Assembly (NCBI GenBank): GCA_002499455.1
Contig: DALN01000087.1
Location: 1 to 23,678, forward strand
DNA from: Methanoculleus sp. UBA77
Lineage (GTDB): Archaea > Halobacteriota > Methanomicrobia > Methanomicrobiales > Methanoculleaceae
Direction: 5' to 3'
DNA length: 23,678 bases
The position numbers were made by a program, and so were the translations under genes. A model generated the notes under the pieces. That model saw nothing but the letters and a program-made list of their open reading frames with translations. It was not told where the DNA came from and made no database searches. Positions 1 to 7,545 of the stretch are shown piece by piece; positions within the stretch are counted from its first letter, which is position 1; each line of letters begins with the position of its first letter.

Positions 1-449
1 TCGAGCAGCTTGAAGAGACCCTCGTAGTTGTCTGCAATCGTCACGAGGCATCCCGTACATCCGCTCAGGTGTAATTCACCTATCGAAATCTTATCTGCCA
101 CAGGCTTTTCCTCCTTTACAACTTCCACCTTTTCTTCTACAATCACATCAGAGGGCTTCACCGCGGGTTTCTCCTGCGGCACTGTTGCAGCAGGTTTTGC
201 CTCCGGTTTCACCTCAGGCCTTCTGTGCGGTTTACTTCTCGCAGTCTTTACCTCGGGCTTTGCCTCAGGCTTCGCCTGCGGCTCTGTTGCAGCAGGCTTT
301 GCCTCGGACTTCACCTCAGGCTTTGTCTGCGGCTGGCTTGCCGCTGGTTTCACCTCAGGTTTGCTCTCCGGTTTTGCCTCCGGACTCTCCGGCGGTTTCT
401 CCGGACGTCGCCCAAAGATGCGTTCCTTGATGGTTGATAGCAGCCCCAT
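1..449 (-). CDS. frhG: Coenzyme F420-reducing hydrogenase gamma subunit, partial, with long Lys/Pro/Glu/Ala N-terminal extension
   Basis: This is the 5' part of the small, iron-sulfur-carrying subunit of the F420-reducing [NiFe] hydrogenase, which passes electrons from the FrhA active site towards the F420-reducing FrhB. The 3' end lies beyond the left edge; 149 residues are visible. The conserved domain begins near residue 119 (ADKISIGELHLSGCTGCLV), with C131 and C134 of the proximal cluster CxxC motif. Ahead of it lies an unusual extension of about 105 residues, made of degenerate repeats such as KPEVK, EAKP and PAATEPQ, after a short basic start (MGLLSTIKERIFGRR). The ATG at 449 was chosen because it opens this frame inside frhD and is preceded by GGAGG and GGGGT purine tracts. 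The gene overlaps frhD by 95 bases. The family assignment is firm; the exact start is less so, since a start inside the repeat tract is possible. Confidence 0.88.
   Translation of the reverse strand, partial: MGLLSTIKERIFGRRPEKPPESPEAKPESKPEVKPAASQPQTKPEVKSEAKPAATEPQAKPEAKPEVKTARSKPHRRPEVKPEAKPAATVPQEKPAVKPSDVIVEEKVEVVKEEKPVADKISIGELHLSGCTGCLVTIADNYEGLFKLL
96..410 (-). repeat. Low-complexity repeat tract within frhG
   Basis: Read on the minus strand, this stretch encodes about residues 14-118 of FrhG as imperfect repeats of roughly 17 residues (51 bases). They are rich in Lys, Pro, Glu and Ala, with recurring KPEVK, EAKPAAT and PQ(T/A/E)K. On the plus strand it shows as recurring GGCTTTGCCTC and TTCACCTCAGG blocks. 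It is in frame with the conserved hydrogenase domain and holds no stop codon, so it looks translated. Confidence 0.8.
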
Positions 450-915
450 ATTCTACCCCAATTTCCTCCAGTACAATGCGCACTGTTTTGGGAATGGCCC
501 TTTCAACCTCCTCAGTGAGCCCTAGTTCAAACTCATCGCTAGCGGCACGCTTCGGCTGGCACCCGATGATCGTGATATCAATGACGTCCTTTAATCGCTG
601 TAGCGGCTCGGAAAGATCCCACGAATGGGCGTCCCGGTAGGTGCCCGGCGGCAGGTCTTCGGGCCGGAGTTTCGTCACATCACCGGGGTTTGCGCCGAAG
701 TCGGCGATGTCGATGATGATCAGCTTCTTGACCGGCACCTCTGCATCTTCCATCAGCGTAAAGAGGAAGTGAGGGGCGCCAAGGCCGGCATCGATAACCT
801 TGACGTTGTCGGGCAGTTGTAACTTCTGGAGTTCTTCGACGACTGCAGGGCCGAACCCGTCATCTCCGAAGAGGGGGTTGCCGCATCCTGCGATCACGAT
901 CTCACGGAATAGCAT
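355..915 (-). CDS. frhD: F420-reducing hydrogenase maturation endopeptidase
   Basis: FrhD is the HyaD/HybD-family protease that removes the C-terminal tail of the FrhA precursor after nickel insertion. The 186-residue protein starts with the family motif GCGNPLFGDDGFGP (residues 10-23). D18/D19, D69 or D72 (IIIDIADFG) and H97 (DAHSWD) are the likely nickel-sensing ligands. The family fold appears to end near residue 155; the remaining 31 residues (rich in Gly, Thr and Glu) are encoded entirely in the region shared with the start of frhG. The ATG at 915 lies 10 bases after the frhA stop, with a GTGAG-type ribosome site overlapping the end of frhA. The frhA-frhD-frhG order matches the usual frhADGB operon. 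Confidence 0.93.
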   Translation of the reverse strand: MLFREIVIAGCGNPLFGDDGFGPAVVEELQKLQLPDNVKVIDAGLGAPHFLFTLMEDAEVPVKKLIIIDIADFGANPGDVTKLRPEDLPPGTYRDAHSWDLSEPLQRLKDVIDITIIGCQPKRAASDEFELGLTEEVERAIPKTVRIVLEEIGVEYGAAINHQGTHLWATSGETAGESGGKTGEQT

Positions 916-925
916 GCGTGTACGC

Positions 926-2293
926 TCACTGAATGAGTTTCTGGGCGACTAACCTCTTGTCTTCGTCGATCACCAGCATGTGCGTCGCACAGGAGACACA
1001 GGGGTCGTATGCACGCATGACGACTTCCGCGAGCCGCCAGGGTGCGCCGGTCAGCGCACGGCTGCAGGTGGGGAAGTTCCAGGTGGTCGGGACGAGCATC
1101 GAGAAGTACCGCACCCGGCCATCCTGGACACGGGCGAGGTGGACGTCGGTTCCACGGGGAGCTTCGTTTGCGGCCCATCCGAGGGATCCGTCACCCTGCG
1201 GGATCTCGTCTGCGAGGACCGATCCGGAGGTGTCGAGTGCATCGAGCGCATCGATGATGCCGTAGGCGGTCTCGGGGAACTCCATCTGGCGTGCGATCTG
1301 CAGGCCGATGGCGCCCTTCTCGTCGTAGTTCTTGAAGATAGCCTGACGAGCACGCGGTCCGACCTCGATCGGCTGGCCGTCGTAGAGCGGGACGCCGGTG
1401 CAGGCCTCCATCTGGGGCCAGGCCTTCTTGCCTACGGGGGTGGTGCCGCCGATCGGGTAGTTCGGGTCGGCCTCGCTGATCTCTACCTCACCCATGTACC
1501 AGTCCCAGGGGCGGACTTCAGTGAACCGCTCGGGGAACCACATGGGGGTCTCGTCAAGGCTCGAGCTGCCGTAGACCGGCGCAGTTGCCATGTAGCCCTG
1601 GTTGTGGTAGCCGAGGTCCTTCGGGATCGGGACTTCGACACCGCCGACTTCAGCCCAGTCGCGGTTCTGGTAGTTCCGGAAGACCGCGATCATGAACTCC
1701 ATCTGCTGCTGCGAGAGGACACGGGCTTCCTTTGCGAGGTCGTAGATCTTTGCCTTGGCACGCGGGGTGATGTTCTTGTACATGCCGCCGACCCGGGGGT
1801 TGCTCGGGTGGATTGCCTCTCCGCCGACGATCTCGCCGATGGTCTGGCCGATCTCACGGAGCCGCTGGATCCGCAGAGCGACGCTCCTGACCGGTTCTTC
1901 CTTGGTGAAGGGGTTGACCTTCACGTCGGTCCCGGGGATATACATGTCCGGGAGGGAGAGGATGTTGTGAATGGCGTGGCTGTGCATCCTGTTGGCACAC
2001 TGCAGGATGTAACGCAGCAACTTCGCATCCTCGGGAATCTCGCACCCGATGGAGGCTTCCATTGCCTCGGTTGCCGCCAGGGTGTGTGCAATCGGACAGA
2101 TACCGCAGACGCGCGATGCGATCTTTGGAACCTGATCCATCGTCTTGCCGATGGCGAGCTTCTCGACACCCCTCACCGGGGTGATGCTGAGCCAGTCTCC
2201 ACGCTCGACGATGCCTTCATCGTTGACCTTCAGAACGAGCTTTGAGTGGCCTTCATGTCTCGTTGTTGGGGAAATCTCTACAACTTTCGACAA
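926..2293 (-). CDS. frhA: Coenzyme F420-reducing hydrogenase alpha (large, Ni-Fe) subunit
   Basis: This is the catalytic subunit that splits H2 for reduction of coenzyme F420, the hydride carrier of CO2-reducing methanogenesis. The 455-residue precursor carries the N-terminal Ni-Fe ligand motif RVCGIC (residues 61-66, followed by PIAH) and the C-terminal motif DPCVSCATH (430-438). After H438 remain 17 residues that should be removed by FrhD, encoded next door. The nickel ligands are all Cys, so this is not a selenocysteine form. The start is a TTG at 2293, preceded by GAGG with an 8-base gap; an ATG giving a protein of family length is not available upstream. The gene heads the frhADG operon and has its own promoter in the AT-rich region to its right. 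Confidence 0.97.
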   Translation of the reverse strand: MSKVVEISPTTRHEGHSKLVLKVNDEGIVERGDWLSITPVRGVEKLAIGKTMDQVPKIASRVCGICPIAHTLAATEAMEASIGCEIPEDAKLLRYILQCANRMHSHAIHNILSLPDMYIPGTDVKVNPFTKEEPVRSVALRIQRLREIGQTIGEIVGGEAIHPSNPRVGGMYKNITPRAKAKIYDLAKEARVLSQQQMEFMIAVFRNYQNRDWAEVGGVEVPIPKDLGYHNQGYMATAPVYGSSSLDETPMWFPERFTEVRPWDWYMGEVEISEADPNYPIGGTTPVGKKAWPQMEACTGVPLYDGQPIEVGPRARQAIFKNYDEKGAIGLQIARQMEFPETAYGIIDALDALDTSGSVLADEIPQGDGSLGWAANEAPRGTDVHLARVQDGRVRYFSMLVPTTWNFPTCSRALTGAPWRLAEVVMRAYDPCVSCATHMLVIDEDKRLVAQKLIQ

Positions 2294-2518
2294 CTATATC
2301 GCCTCATTCCGATATTTTGGTGTTCTGAACACTGTACTTGTGTTACCACACAAATTTGTACTGGAAACGTACGCGAGTACGTCAAAGAGGATTATGACGA
2401 AAACAGAGTTTATATCTTTCGATTCAGAACATTTCCGGATATTACTATATGTGAAATAAGTAACACTGGTTGTTAAAATATATTTACTGTTTATAAAAAT
2501 GATGAAATATTATTGATT
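2294..2518 (-). promoter_or_regulatory. frhA promoter and palindrome-rich leader
   Basis: This 225-bp AT-rich gap separates mptA and frhA, both on the minus strand. A BRE/TATA element reads CGAAAGATATAAA on the minus strand (about 2409-2421), which predicts a start of transcription near 2385 and a leader of about 90 bases. The leader holds several inverted repeats: ACGTAC-GCGA-GTACGT (2367-2382), ACAAATTTGT (2350-2359), TTGTG-TTACCA-CACAA (2338-2353) and GTGTTC-T-GAACAC (2320-2332). The sites suggest regulator binding or RNA hairpins; the regulator is unknown. T-rich runs at about 2490-2520 probably end mptA transcription. Confidence 0.65.
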
Positions 2519-3460
2519 TTATAAGTTTCCTTCATCCATCTCGCCGACCAGTTCGGCTATTGTCGCTTTCCGCTCTGCGTAGGCGTTGTGCTGGTGAATA
2601 CTCTCCTCGTTCGTCTGCTTTATGGTAACCACGGAATCTCCGGGGAGATCCCGGAACTGCGCGATCACCTTGCGTGCCATCTCGCGGACACAGTCTTCAA
2701 CGAACCGCGGGTTCTTGTGGGCTTCCATCACCACATAACTCTCGTCGCCGCGCTTGAGGAGCTCGTAGATCCGCGCACTCATGGAATCCTTGAGGATCTT
2801 GATGATCTTCTCGAGGCTGATGTGCTGGTCGTCGTCGATCTCGATGCAGAGGAAACCCCGGCCGCGCTGGTTGTGGGTGGCCATCGGGACCTCGTCGAAG
2901 AACGCGGCGATCTTGTCTTCTTCCACGCCGAGGCTCTCGAGGACATGCAGGGCATGGTCCTTCATGATGTTCTGGGCGCAGGGGCAGGCGGTCATCCCGG
3001 TCACTTCGGCGCCGATGCTCTTTCGGATGATCGGGCTCCCGTCGTTCCTCTGGGCCACCGCGCTCGCGTGGACGTTCACGACCTCATGGCAGCTCGTCTC
3101 GCTGACCGGGGTCTCCCGCCGGACCATGAACTTGCTCCGCATCCGGACCTCGGTCCGCTCGGCATACTCGTGCCGGTCGAGGAGTTTCCTCGCCACCGCG
3201 CTGCAGAGTTCCTCGATCTCCGTAACTTCTCCATCGATGGCCTGCTGCAGCACGTCATCAATCACCTCGAAGTTCCGGGAGAGGTTTGCACCTTTGAGGC
3301 TTCCCGGCAGGTCGACGAAGACGTCGAAGTTGGAGATGAAGATAACCGGCCGCTTACCGGGCCGGGCGACTTCAACGAGTTTCTGGACGTTCTTCACACC
3401 CACCCTGGTCAGGTTGATACGGACCTCCGGCAGGCTGGACTGGACATCTGGCAGTTCCAT
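2519..3460 (-). CDS. mptA: GTP cyclohydrolase MptA (FolE2-type)
   Basis: MptA opens the GTP ring to give 7,8-dihydroneopterin 2',3'-cyclic phosphate, the first step of tetrahydromethanopterin synthesis; it is an Fe(II)-dependent cytoplasmic enzyme. The 313-residue product matches the family along its length. Visible landmarks are ETSCHEVVNVHA (121-132), TGMTACPCAQ (154-163, with C159 and C161), THNQRGRG (195-202, H196) and the C-terminal ESIHQHNAYAER (287-297). The ATG at 3460 has GAGG 7 bases upstream. A TATA-like GGTTATTTTAAGG on the minus strand (about 3506-3518) gives a leader of roughly 25 bases. It is divergent from ilvC and followed by T-rich sequence before frhA, so it is probably transcribed alone. 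Confidence 0.95.
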   Translation of the reverse strand: MELPDVQSSLPEVRINLTRVGVKNVQKLVEVARPGKRPVIFISNFDVFVDLPGSLKGANLSRNFEVIDDVLQQAIDGEVTEIEELCSAVARKLLDRHEYAERTEVRMRSKFMVRRETPVSETSCHEVVNVHASAVAQRNDGSPIIRKSIGAEVTGMTACPCAQNIMKDHALHVLESLGVEEDKIAAFFDEVPMATHNQRGRGFLCIEIDDDQHISLEKIIKILKDSMSARIYELLKRGDESYVVMEAHKNPRFVEDCVREMARKVIAQFRDLPGDSVVTIKQTNEESIHQHNAYAERKATIAELVGEMDEGNL

Positions 3461-3587
3461 CGCAAATCCTCAATCGTGTATGGGAGTAAGGTTTCTCCTC
3501 ATCAACCTTAAAATAACCCTCACTGCACCACAGGCTTCCCTGATATAATGTTTATCTGGTTTGCGGCCCAATCGGGTGTGAGAACAT
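3461..3587. promoter_or_regulatory. Divergent mptA / ilvC promoter region
   Basis: The gap between two divergent genes holds a TATA-like element for mptA on the minus strand (about 3506-3518) and GTTTATCT for ilvC on the plus strand (about 3550-3557). The ilvC element lies about 30 bases before its ATG, so the ilvC leader should be only about 10 bases. No clear operator is seen. Confidence 0.55.
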
Positions 3588-4577
<990 letters not shown>

Positions 4578-4837
4578 TCTCTCATTTTTGGCCGACGGCC
4601 GGCCCGCTCTCCTGCAAACCGGGTGACGCCTGTTTGAGCGTCTCGTCCGTGGCACTTCGCGTTCTTCGCGGCTTCAGATGGTACGACCTCACGCGAAGGC
4701 GCGAAGCCGCGAAGACCTACGTGGAGACTGCCGGCGGCCATACGGCTTCATGCAGGCGATGCGGGGGCGGTCCTGGAGAACCGCCTTGCACGGCTCCACC
4801 CGACACCCGTTTATATCAATCTGCCGTACCCTCCGGT
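4578..4837. repeat. Gene-free stretch with CGCGAAG heptamer hairpin
   Basis: No convincing gene lies between ilvC and the flavodoxin gene. Three CGCGAAG heptamers lie at 4692-4714 with one-base spacers, and the complementary CTTCGCG form at 4655-4675. GAAGCCGCGAAG (4703-4714) pairs perfectly over 12 bp with 4664-4675, giving a hairpin with a 27-base loop that contains GGTACGACCTCACGCGAAG. The same sequence types recur at 6297-6480. The last part (about 4809-4817) holds the flavodoxin TATA box. Confidence 0.7.
4809..4817 (+). promoter_or_regulatory. TATA box of the flavodoxin-like gene (leaderless transcript likely)
   Basis: GTTTATATC lies with its centre about 25 bases before the ATG at 4838, the usual distance from an archaeal TATA box to the start of transcription. 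The transcript should begin at or near the start codon. This rules out the longer upstream in-frame starts, which would run through the promoter and the repeat hairpin. Confidence 0.7.
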
Positions 4838-5332
4838 ATGGCTGTCTGCATCATCTACCACTCGGAGACCGGCAACACCCGGGCCGTCGCCGAGCGGCTC
4901 GCCGCGGTGGTCGGCGCCGATCTCGTCGCGGTACGGGATCTTGCGGGTTACTCGAAGGTGGGGATGTATCTCAAAGGCGCTCCCCGTGCGATGCGGGAGG
5001 AGCGCGCGGTTATCGAGCCCGCCGCGATCGACGTCTCCGGCTACGACACCGTCGTCGTCGGGACCCCTGTCTGGGCGAGGAGCCCGACGCCTGCGGTGAA
5101 TGCGGCGATTGAGGCCCTCTCGGGCATCGAGGGGAAGGCCGCGGTCGTCTTCTGCACGTCGGGCGGGATGCCGGGGAACACTCTCGAGAGGATGAAGGCG
5201 ATGCTTGCCGGCCGGGGGGCCGACGTCTGGGGCGCGGTCGGGTTCTCGGTACGGGACGTGCGGCAGGGGGCGGCGGTGGACGCCCTGGCCGATCTCGTCC
5301 GGCAGTCCGAAAAAGCGAAGACCGTTCAGTAA
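4838..5332 (+). CDS. Flavodoxin-family protein
   Basis: This 164-residue protein has the short flavodoxin fold: an N-terminal strand and FMN phosphate loop (IIYHSETGNTRAVAERL, SETGNT at 9-14), then a central VVVGTPVWARSPTPAVNA segment and a VVFCTSGGMPGN strand-loop typical of the isoalloxazine side. It probably binds FMN and carries or transfers electrons in the cytoplasm; the partner is unknown. The frame is open much further upstream, but the TATA box at 4809-4817 and the family-like MAVCIIYHSETGNT start support the ATG at 4838. It is bounded by intergenic gaps on both sides, so it looks like a single-gene unit. Confidence 0.88.
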   Translation: MAVCIIYHSETGNTRAVAERLAAVVGADLVAVRDLAGYSKVGMYLKGAPRAMREERAVIEPAAIDVSGYDTVVVGTPVWARSPTPAVNAAIEALSGIEGKAAVVFCTSGGMPGNTLERMKAMLAGRGADVWGAVGFSVRDVRQGAAVDALADLVRQSEKAKTVQ

Positions 5333-5491
5333 CGCATCAGTCAGGTCGCGGCCGGGTGTCGTTCGCAGCATGGCAGGGTCCTGTGCCAGCAGCATACGAT
5401 CCGACTCCGGGCCGCCCACCCACATAAGCGTGCGCGCGGGCGGGGAGTGTGAGGGAACCACTTTTTGACGTCGCGCGACCAATACTGGGGT

Positions 5492-6109
5492 ATGACCCCA
5501 TCGTACGAAGACCTTCTGAAGAAGGCCTATACCAATATCACGGAACCGACGGAGTTTGAGGATCGGTTCACCGTTCCTCCGGCCCGCGTCTTCATCGAGG
5601 GGAAGACCACGGTTCTTGAGAACTTCGCCGAGATTGCGGGCACTCTCCGGCGGGACCAGGACCACCTGATGAAGCACCTCCTCGGCGAGCTCGGCACCGC
5701 CGGCAAGATCGAGGGGACGCGGGCGGTCTTCTCCGGGAAGTTTGAGCAGGAGCAGATCAACACGATCATCAAGGGCTACGTCGAGGACTATGTCATCTGT
5801 TCCGAGTGCGGAAAGCCCGATACCCGGCTCGTCAAGAGCGAGCGGGTCCTGACGCTCCGGTGCGATGCCTGCGGCGGCCACCGGCCGGTCAGGAAGCGGA
5901 AGGCGACCGCGGACGCGTCTGCAGGGGCCAAGCCGGTCGAGGGCGCGATCATGGACGTCACCCCGCAGTTCCTCTCCAAGCGCGGCGACGGCGTGGTGAA
6001 GATCGACCGCTACACGATGTATGTCGCGAACGCAAAACCGGGTCAGACGGTGAAGATCAAGATCACCCGGATCGCCGGGACGATCATCTTCACCGAGCGC
6101 GTGGATTAA
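5492..6109 (+). CDS. Translation initiation factor aIF2 subunit beta with C-terminal TRAM domain
   Basis: The beta subunit belongs to the archaeal aIF2 complex that brings initiator Met-tRNA to the ribosome. The 205 residues comprise the N-terminal aIF2-beta fold (about 1-98), a zinc ribbon with C103, C106, C124 and C127 (CSEC and CDAC knuckles), and, after a basic/Ala linker (131-148), a TRAM-like domain (about 150-203). That last part shows the TRAM pattern of a DxxxxxxGDGVxKIDxYxMYV stretch followed by [13 protein letters not shown]. Classical aIF2-beta ends after the zinc ribbon at about 135-140 residues. The ATG at 5492 was preferred over the TTG at 5465 because it gives the family-like [13 protein letters not shown] start. 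TTTTT runs follow the stop at about 6131-6135. Confidence 0.93.
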   Translation: MTPSYEDLLKKAYTNITEPTEFEDRFTVPPARVFIEGKTTVLENFAEIAGTLRRDQDHLMKHLLGELGTAGKIEGTRAVFSGKFEQEQINTIIKGYVEDYVICSECGKPDTRLVKSERVLTLRCDACGGHRPVRKRKATADASAGAKPVEGAIMDVTPQFLSKRGDGVVKIDRYTMYVANAKPGQTVKIKITRIAGTIIFTERVD

Positions 6110-6600
6110 CCGGGGCCAAACGCCTCACTATTTTTGACTCCGAGATCGAGCACTGCGGTCTCGTACAACTTGGAGCGGAGTCAGCAGCACCCAAACGCCG
6201 AATTTCGCGGCTCACGCCTAACGGTGCTCATGCTCCGGACGTGCCGTCCGTCGCACTTCGTGTGAGACTGTATTGTTATCTACTTCCGTTAGCTCGCGCG
6301 AAGGCGCGAAGAACGCGAAGTTCGGTAAATGGGCGTGCAACTCCCTTCGCACCTGATGGTGCTCAAACTCCTTCCCCGAAACCCTTCGGGTCTCTCAAAC
6401 TCCGGTTCTATGGAACCGTCGTACCCTCCGGGGAAGTCGCTCTTCGCGGCTTCGCGTTCTTCGCGTGAGATCGTACCATCGCTCATAAATCGTCATCTCA
6501 TGTGAAATGCGAGTGAAGCGAGTTTGAGCACTGGAGGTGCAAGGGAAGTCGACAGTTTGACTTTCTGAGGACTGTCTCAAACATTTTAGAGAAGGGCTGG
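6110..6600. repeat. Gene-free stretch with inverted CGCGAAG arrays and short scrambled repeats
   Basis: No credible gene is seen in this 491-bp gap between convergent aIF2-beta and the methyltransferase gene. Three CGCGAAG heptamers lie at 6297-6320, and the inverted form CTTCGCG occurs three times at 6442-6465, each set spaced by 1-2 bases. CTTCGCGTGAGATCGTACC (6459-6477) is nearly the reverse complement of 4680-4698. Other fragments repeat inside the gap: GGTGCTCAAACTCC (6358-6371) and its inverse near 6520. GACAGT/ACTGTC arms at about 6550-6577 could form a stem after the methyltransferase gene. Confidence 0.65.
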
Positions 6601-7203
6601 CTAATCCTTCCGGATCTCCACCCACAACCCTTCTTCTTCCTCGCGGATACGGCTGTGGGCGACGCCGCTTGCCGCAAGTTCCACGCGAAGCGTATCGGGC
6701 GTCGCCCCCCCGCTCCGCCGGGCGACGTCGCTGTCCCAGTCCGGGTTCCGCCGCCGCATCTCGGAAAAGATCTCCTCCCGGATCGCCGGGGTCCCGAAAC
6801 TCCCGCCGACGAACGCAACGCCGCCGGGCCGGAGGACACGCTCGATCTCGCGGAATGCCCGTGCCCGGTCTTCCCAGAAGTAGATGGAGCCGCGGCTGAC
6901 GGCGAGCGAGACTGAGCCGTCGCGAAGCGGCATGCAGTGGACGTCGCCGATGACCGGGATCACCCGGTCGCAGGCTGTCTCCCGGGCTATCCGGGCCATC
7001 TCCGGGTCGGTATCGAGAGCGATAACAGAAAGGCTGCTCTTCTCCGCGAGCGCGACCGAGAGGAGGCCGGGCCCGCTCCCGATATCGAGCGCGAACCCCT
7101 CCCGCACCCCGGACCACGCGAGCGTCTGCTCGGCGATGACGGGGTAGATGGGGGCAAAGACCTCCCGGGCTATCCGGGCAAAGCCTTCGGCGCTCCTCTT
7201 CAT
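6601..7203 (-). CDS. Class I SAM-dependent methyltransferase
   Basis: The 200-residue protein is a small Rossmann-type methyltransferase of the Methyltransf_11/UbiE-like group. Visible motifs are ALDIGSGPG (38-46, SAM-binding motif I), IALDTDPEM (61-69, the acidic residue for the SAM ribose), VIGDVHCMPLRDGSVSL (84-100, motif II) and REIERVLRPGG (118-128). The C-terminal part is short and gives no hint of the substrate. It starts 6 bases after rpoL and has no clear ribosome site, so it is probably translated by coupling from the rpoL transcript. Substrate and pathway cannot be told. Confidence 0.9.
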   Translation of the reverse strand: MKRSAEGFARIAREVFAPIYPVIAEQTLAWSGVREGFALDIGSGPGLLSVALAEKSSLSVIALDTDPEMARIARETACDRVIPVIGDVHCMPLRDGSVSLAVSRGSIYFWEDRARAFREIERVLRPGGVAFVGGSFGTPAIREEIFSEMRRRNPDWDSDVARRSGGATPDTLRVELAASGVAHSRIREEEEGLWVEIRKD

Positions 7204-7209
7204 GACCGT

Positions 7210-7488
7210 TTATGCAGTCTCGAGGTTCTTCATCTGCTGGAGGAGTTCCCCGGCTACAGCGGAGAGCCTCTTTGCCGCGTCGGTGATTGCAAGGAGAGGT
7301 GCCCGGCCGTTGACGGTCGTGACGACCAGTTCGGGGTCGGTGAACTTGAACGCCTGCCGGTGCTGCGCCACGTCCACGTCGGGGTCGTTCAGGAGCTCGG
7401 CGGCGAGCGCGTTGATGTAGGTGTTGCCTTCGCCTTCAAAGAGGATCCGGGCCTTATCGTCAGTCAACTCCAGGAGTTTGAGTTTCAT
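7210..7488 (-). CDS. rpoL: DNA-directed RNA polymerase subunit L (Rpo11)
   Basis: Rpo11 pairs with Rpo3 in the assembly platform of archaeal RNA polymerase, as alpha does in bacteria. The 92 residues follow the family plan: KLKLLELTDDKARI at the start, the GEGNTYINALAAELLNDPDVDVAQHRQ region that corresponds to the conserved (H/N)T-hN-LR-LL-DPDV segment, and a long C-terminal helix (APLLAITDAAKRL onward). The ATG at 7488 has AGGTG 9 bases upstream; an ATG at 7494 and a GTG at 7500 are possible alternatives. The family's usual 'HTLGN/LR' core is degenerate here (NTYINALAAE), as in other Methanomicrobia-like sequences, but the fold is recognisable. The methyltransferase gene follows. Confidence 0.85.
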   Translation of the reverse strand: MKLKLLELTDDKARILFEGEGNTYINALAAELLNDPDVDVAQHRQAFKFTDPELVVTTVNGRAPLLAITDAAKRLSAVAGELLQQMKNLETA

Positions 7489-7522
7489 GGCCATACGCAC
7501 CTAAGTTTTGGTTCCGGGAGGA

Positions 7523-7531
7523 GTATATAAG
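7523..7531 (-). promoter_or_regulatory. TATA box of rpoL
   Basis: Read on the minus strand this is CTTATATAC, a strong archaeal TATA box. It predicts transcription from about 7502, leaving a leader of about 8-14 bases that just includes the AGGTG ribosome site. It shows that rpoL and the methyltransferase form a unit separate from the upstream peptidase cluster. Confidence 0.7.
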
Positions 7532-7545
7532 TATGGGTGAGCCCC

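Noticed and set aside
980..2245. Long plus-strand frame across frhA (421 codons)
   Set aside because: Antisense shadow of a strongly conserved gene: Asp/Val/Gly-rich composition, no ribosome site and no known domain.
2588..3511. Long plus-strand frame over mptA
   Set aside because: Antisense shadow of mptA; composition is skewed and no motif is seen.
4634..4837. Upstream in-frame start of the flavodoxin gene
   Set aside because: A TATA box at 4809-4817 lies inside it, and the segment is translated repeat sequence.
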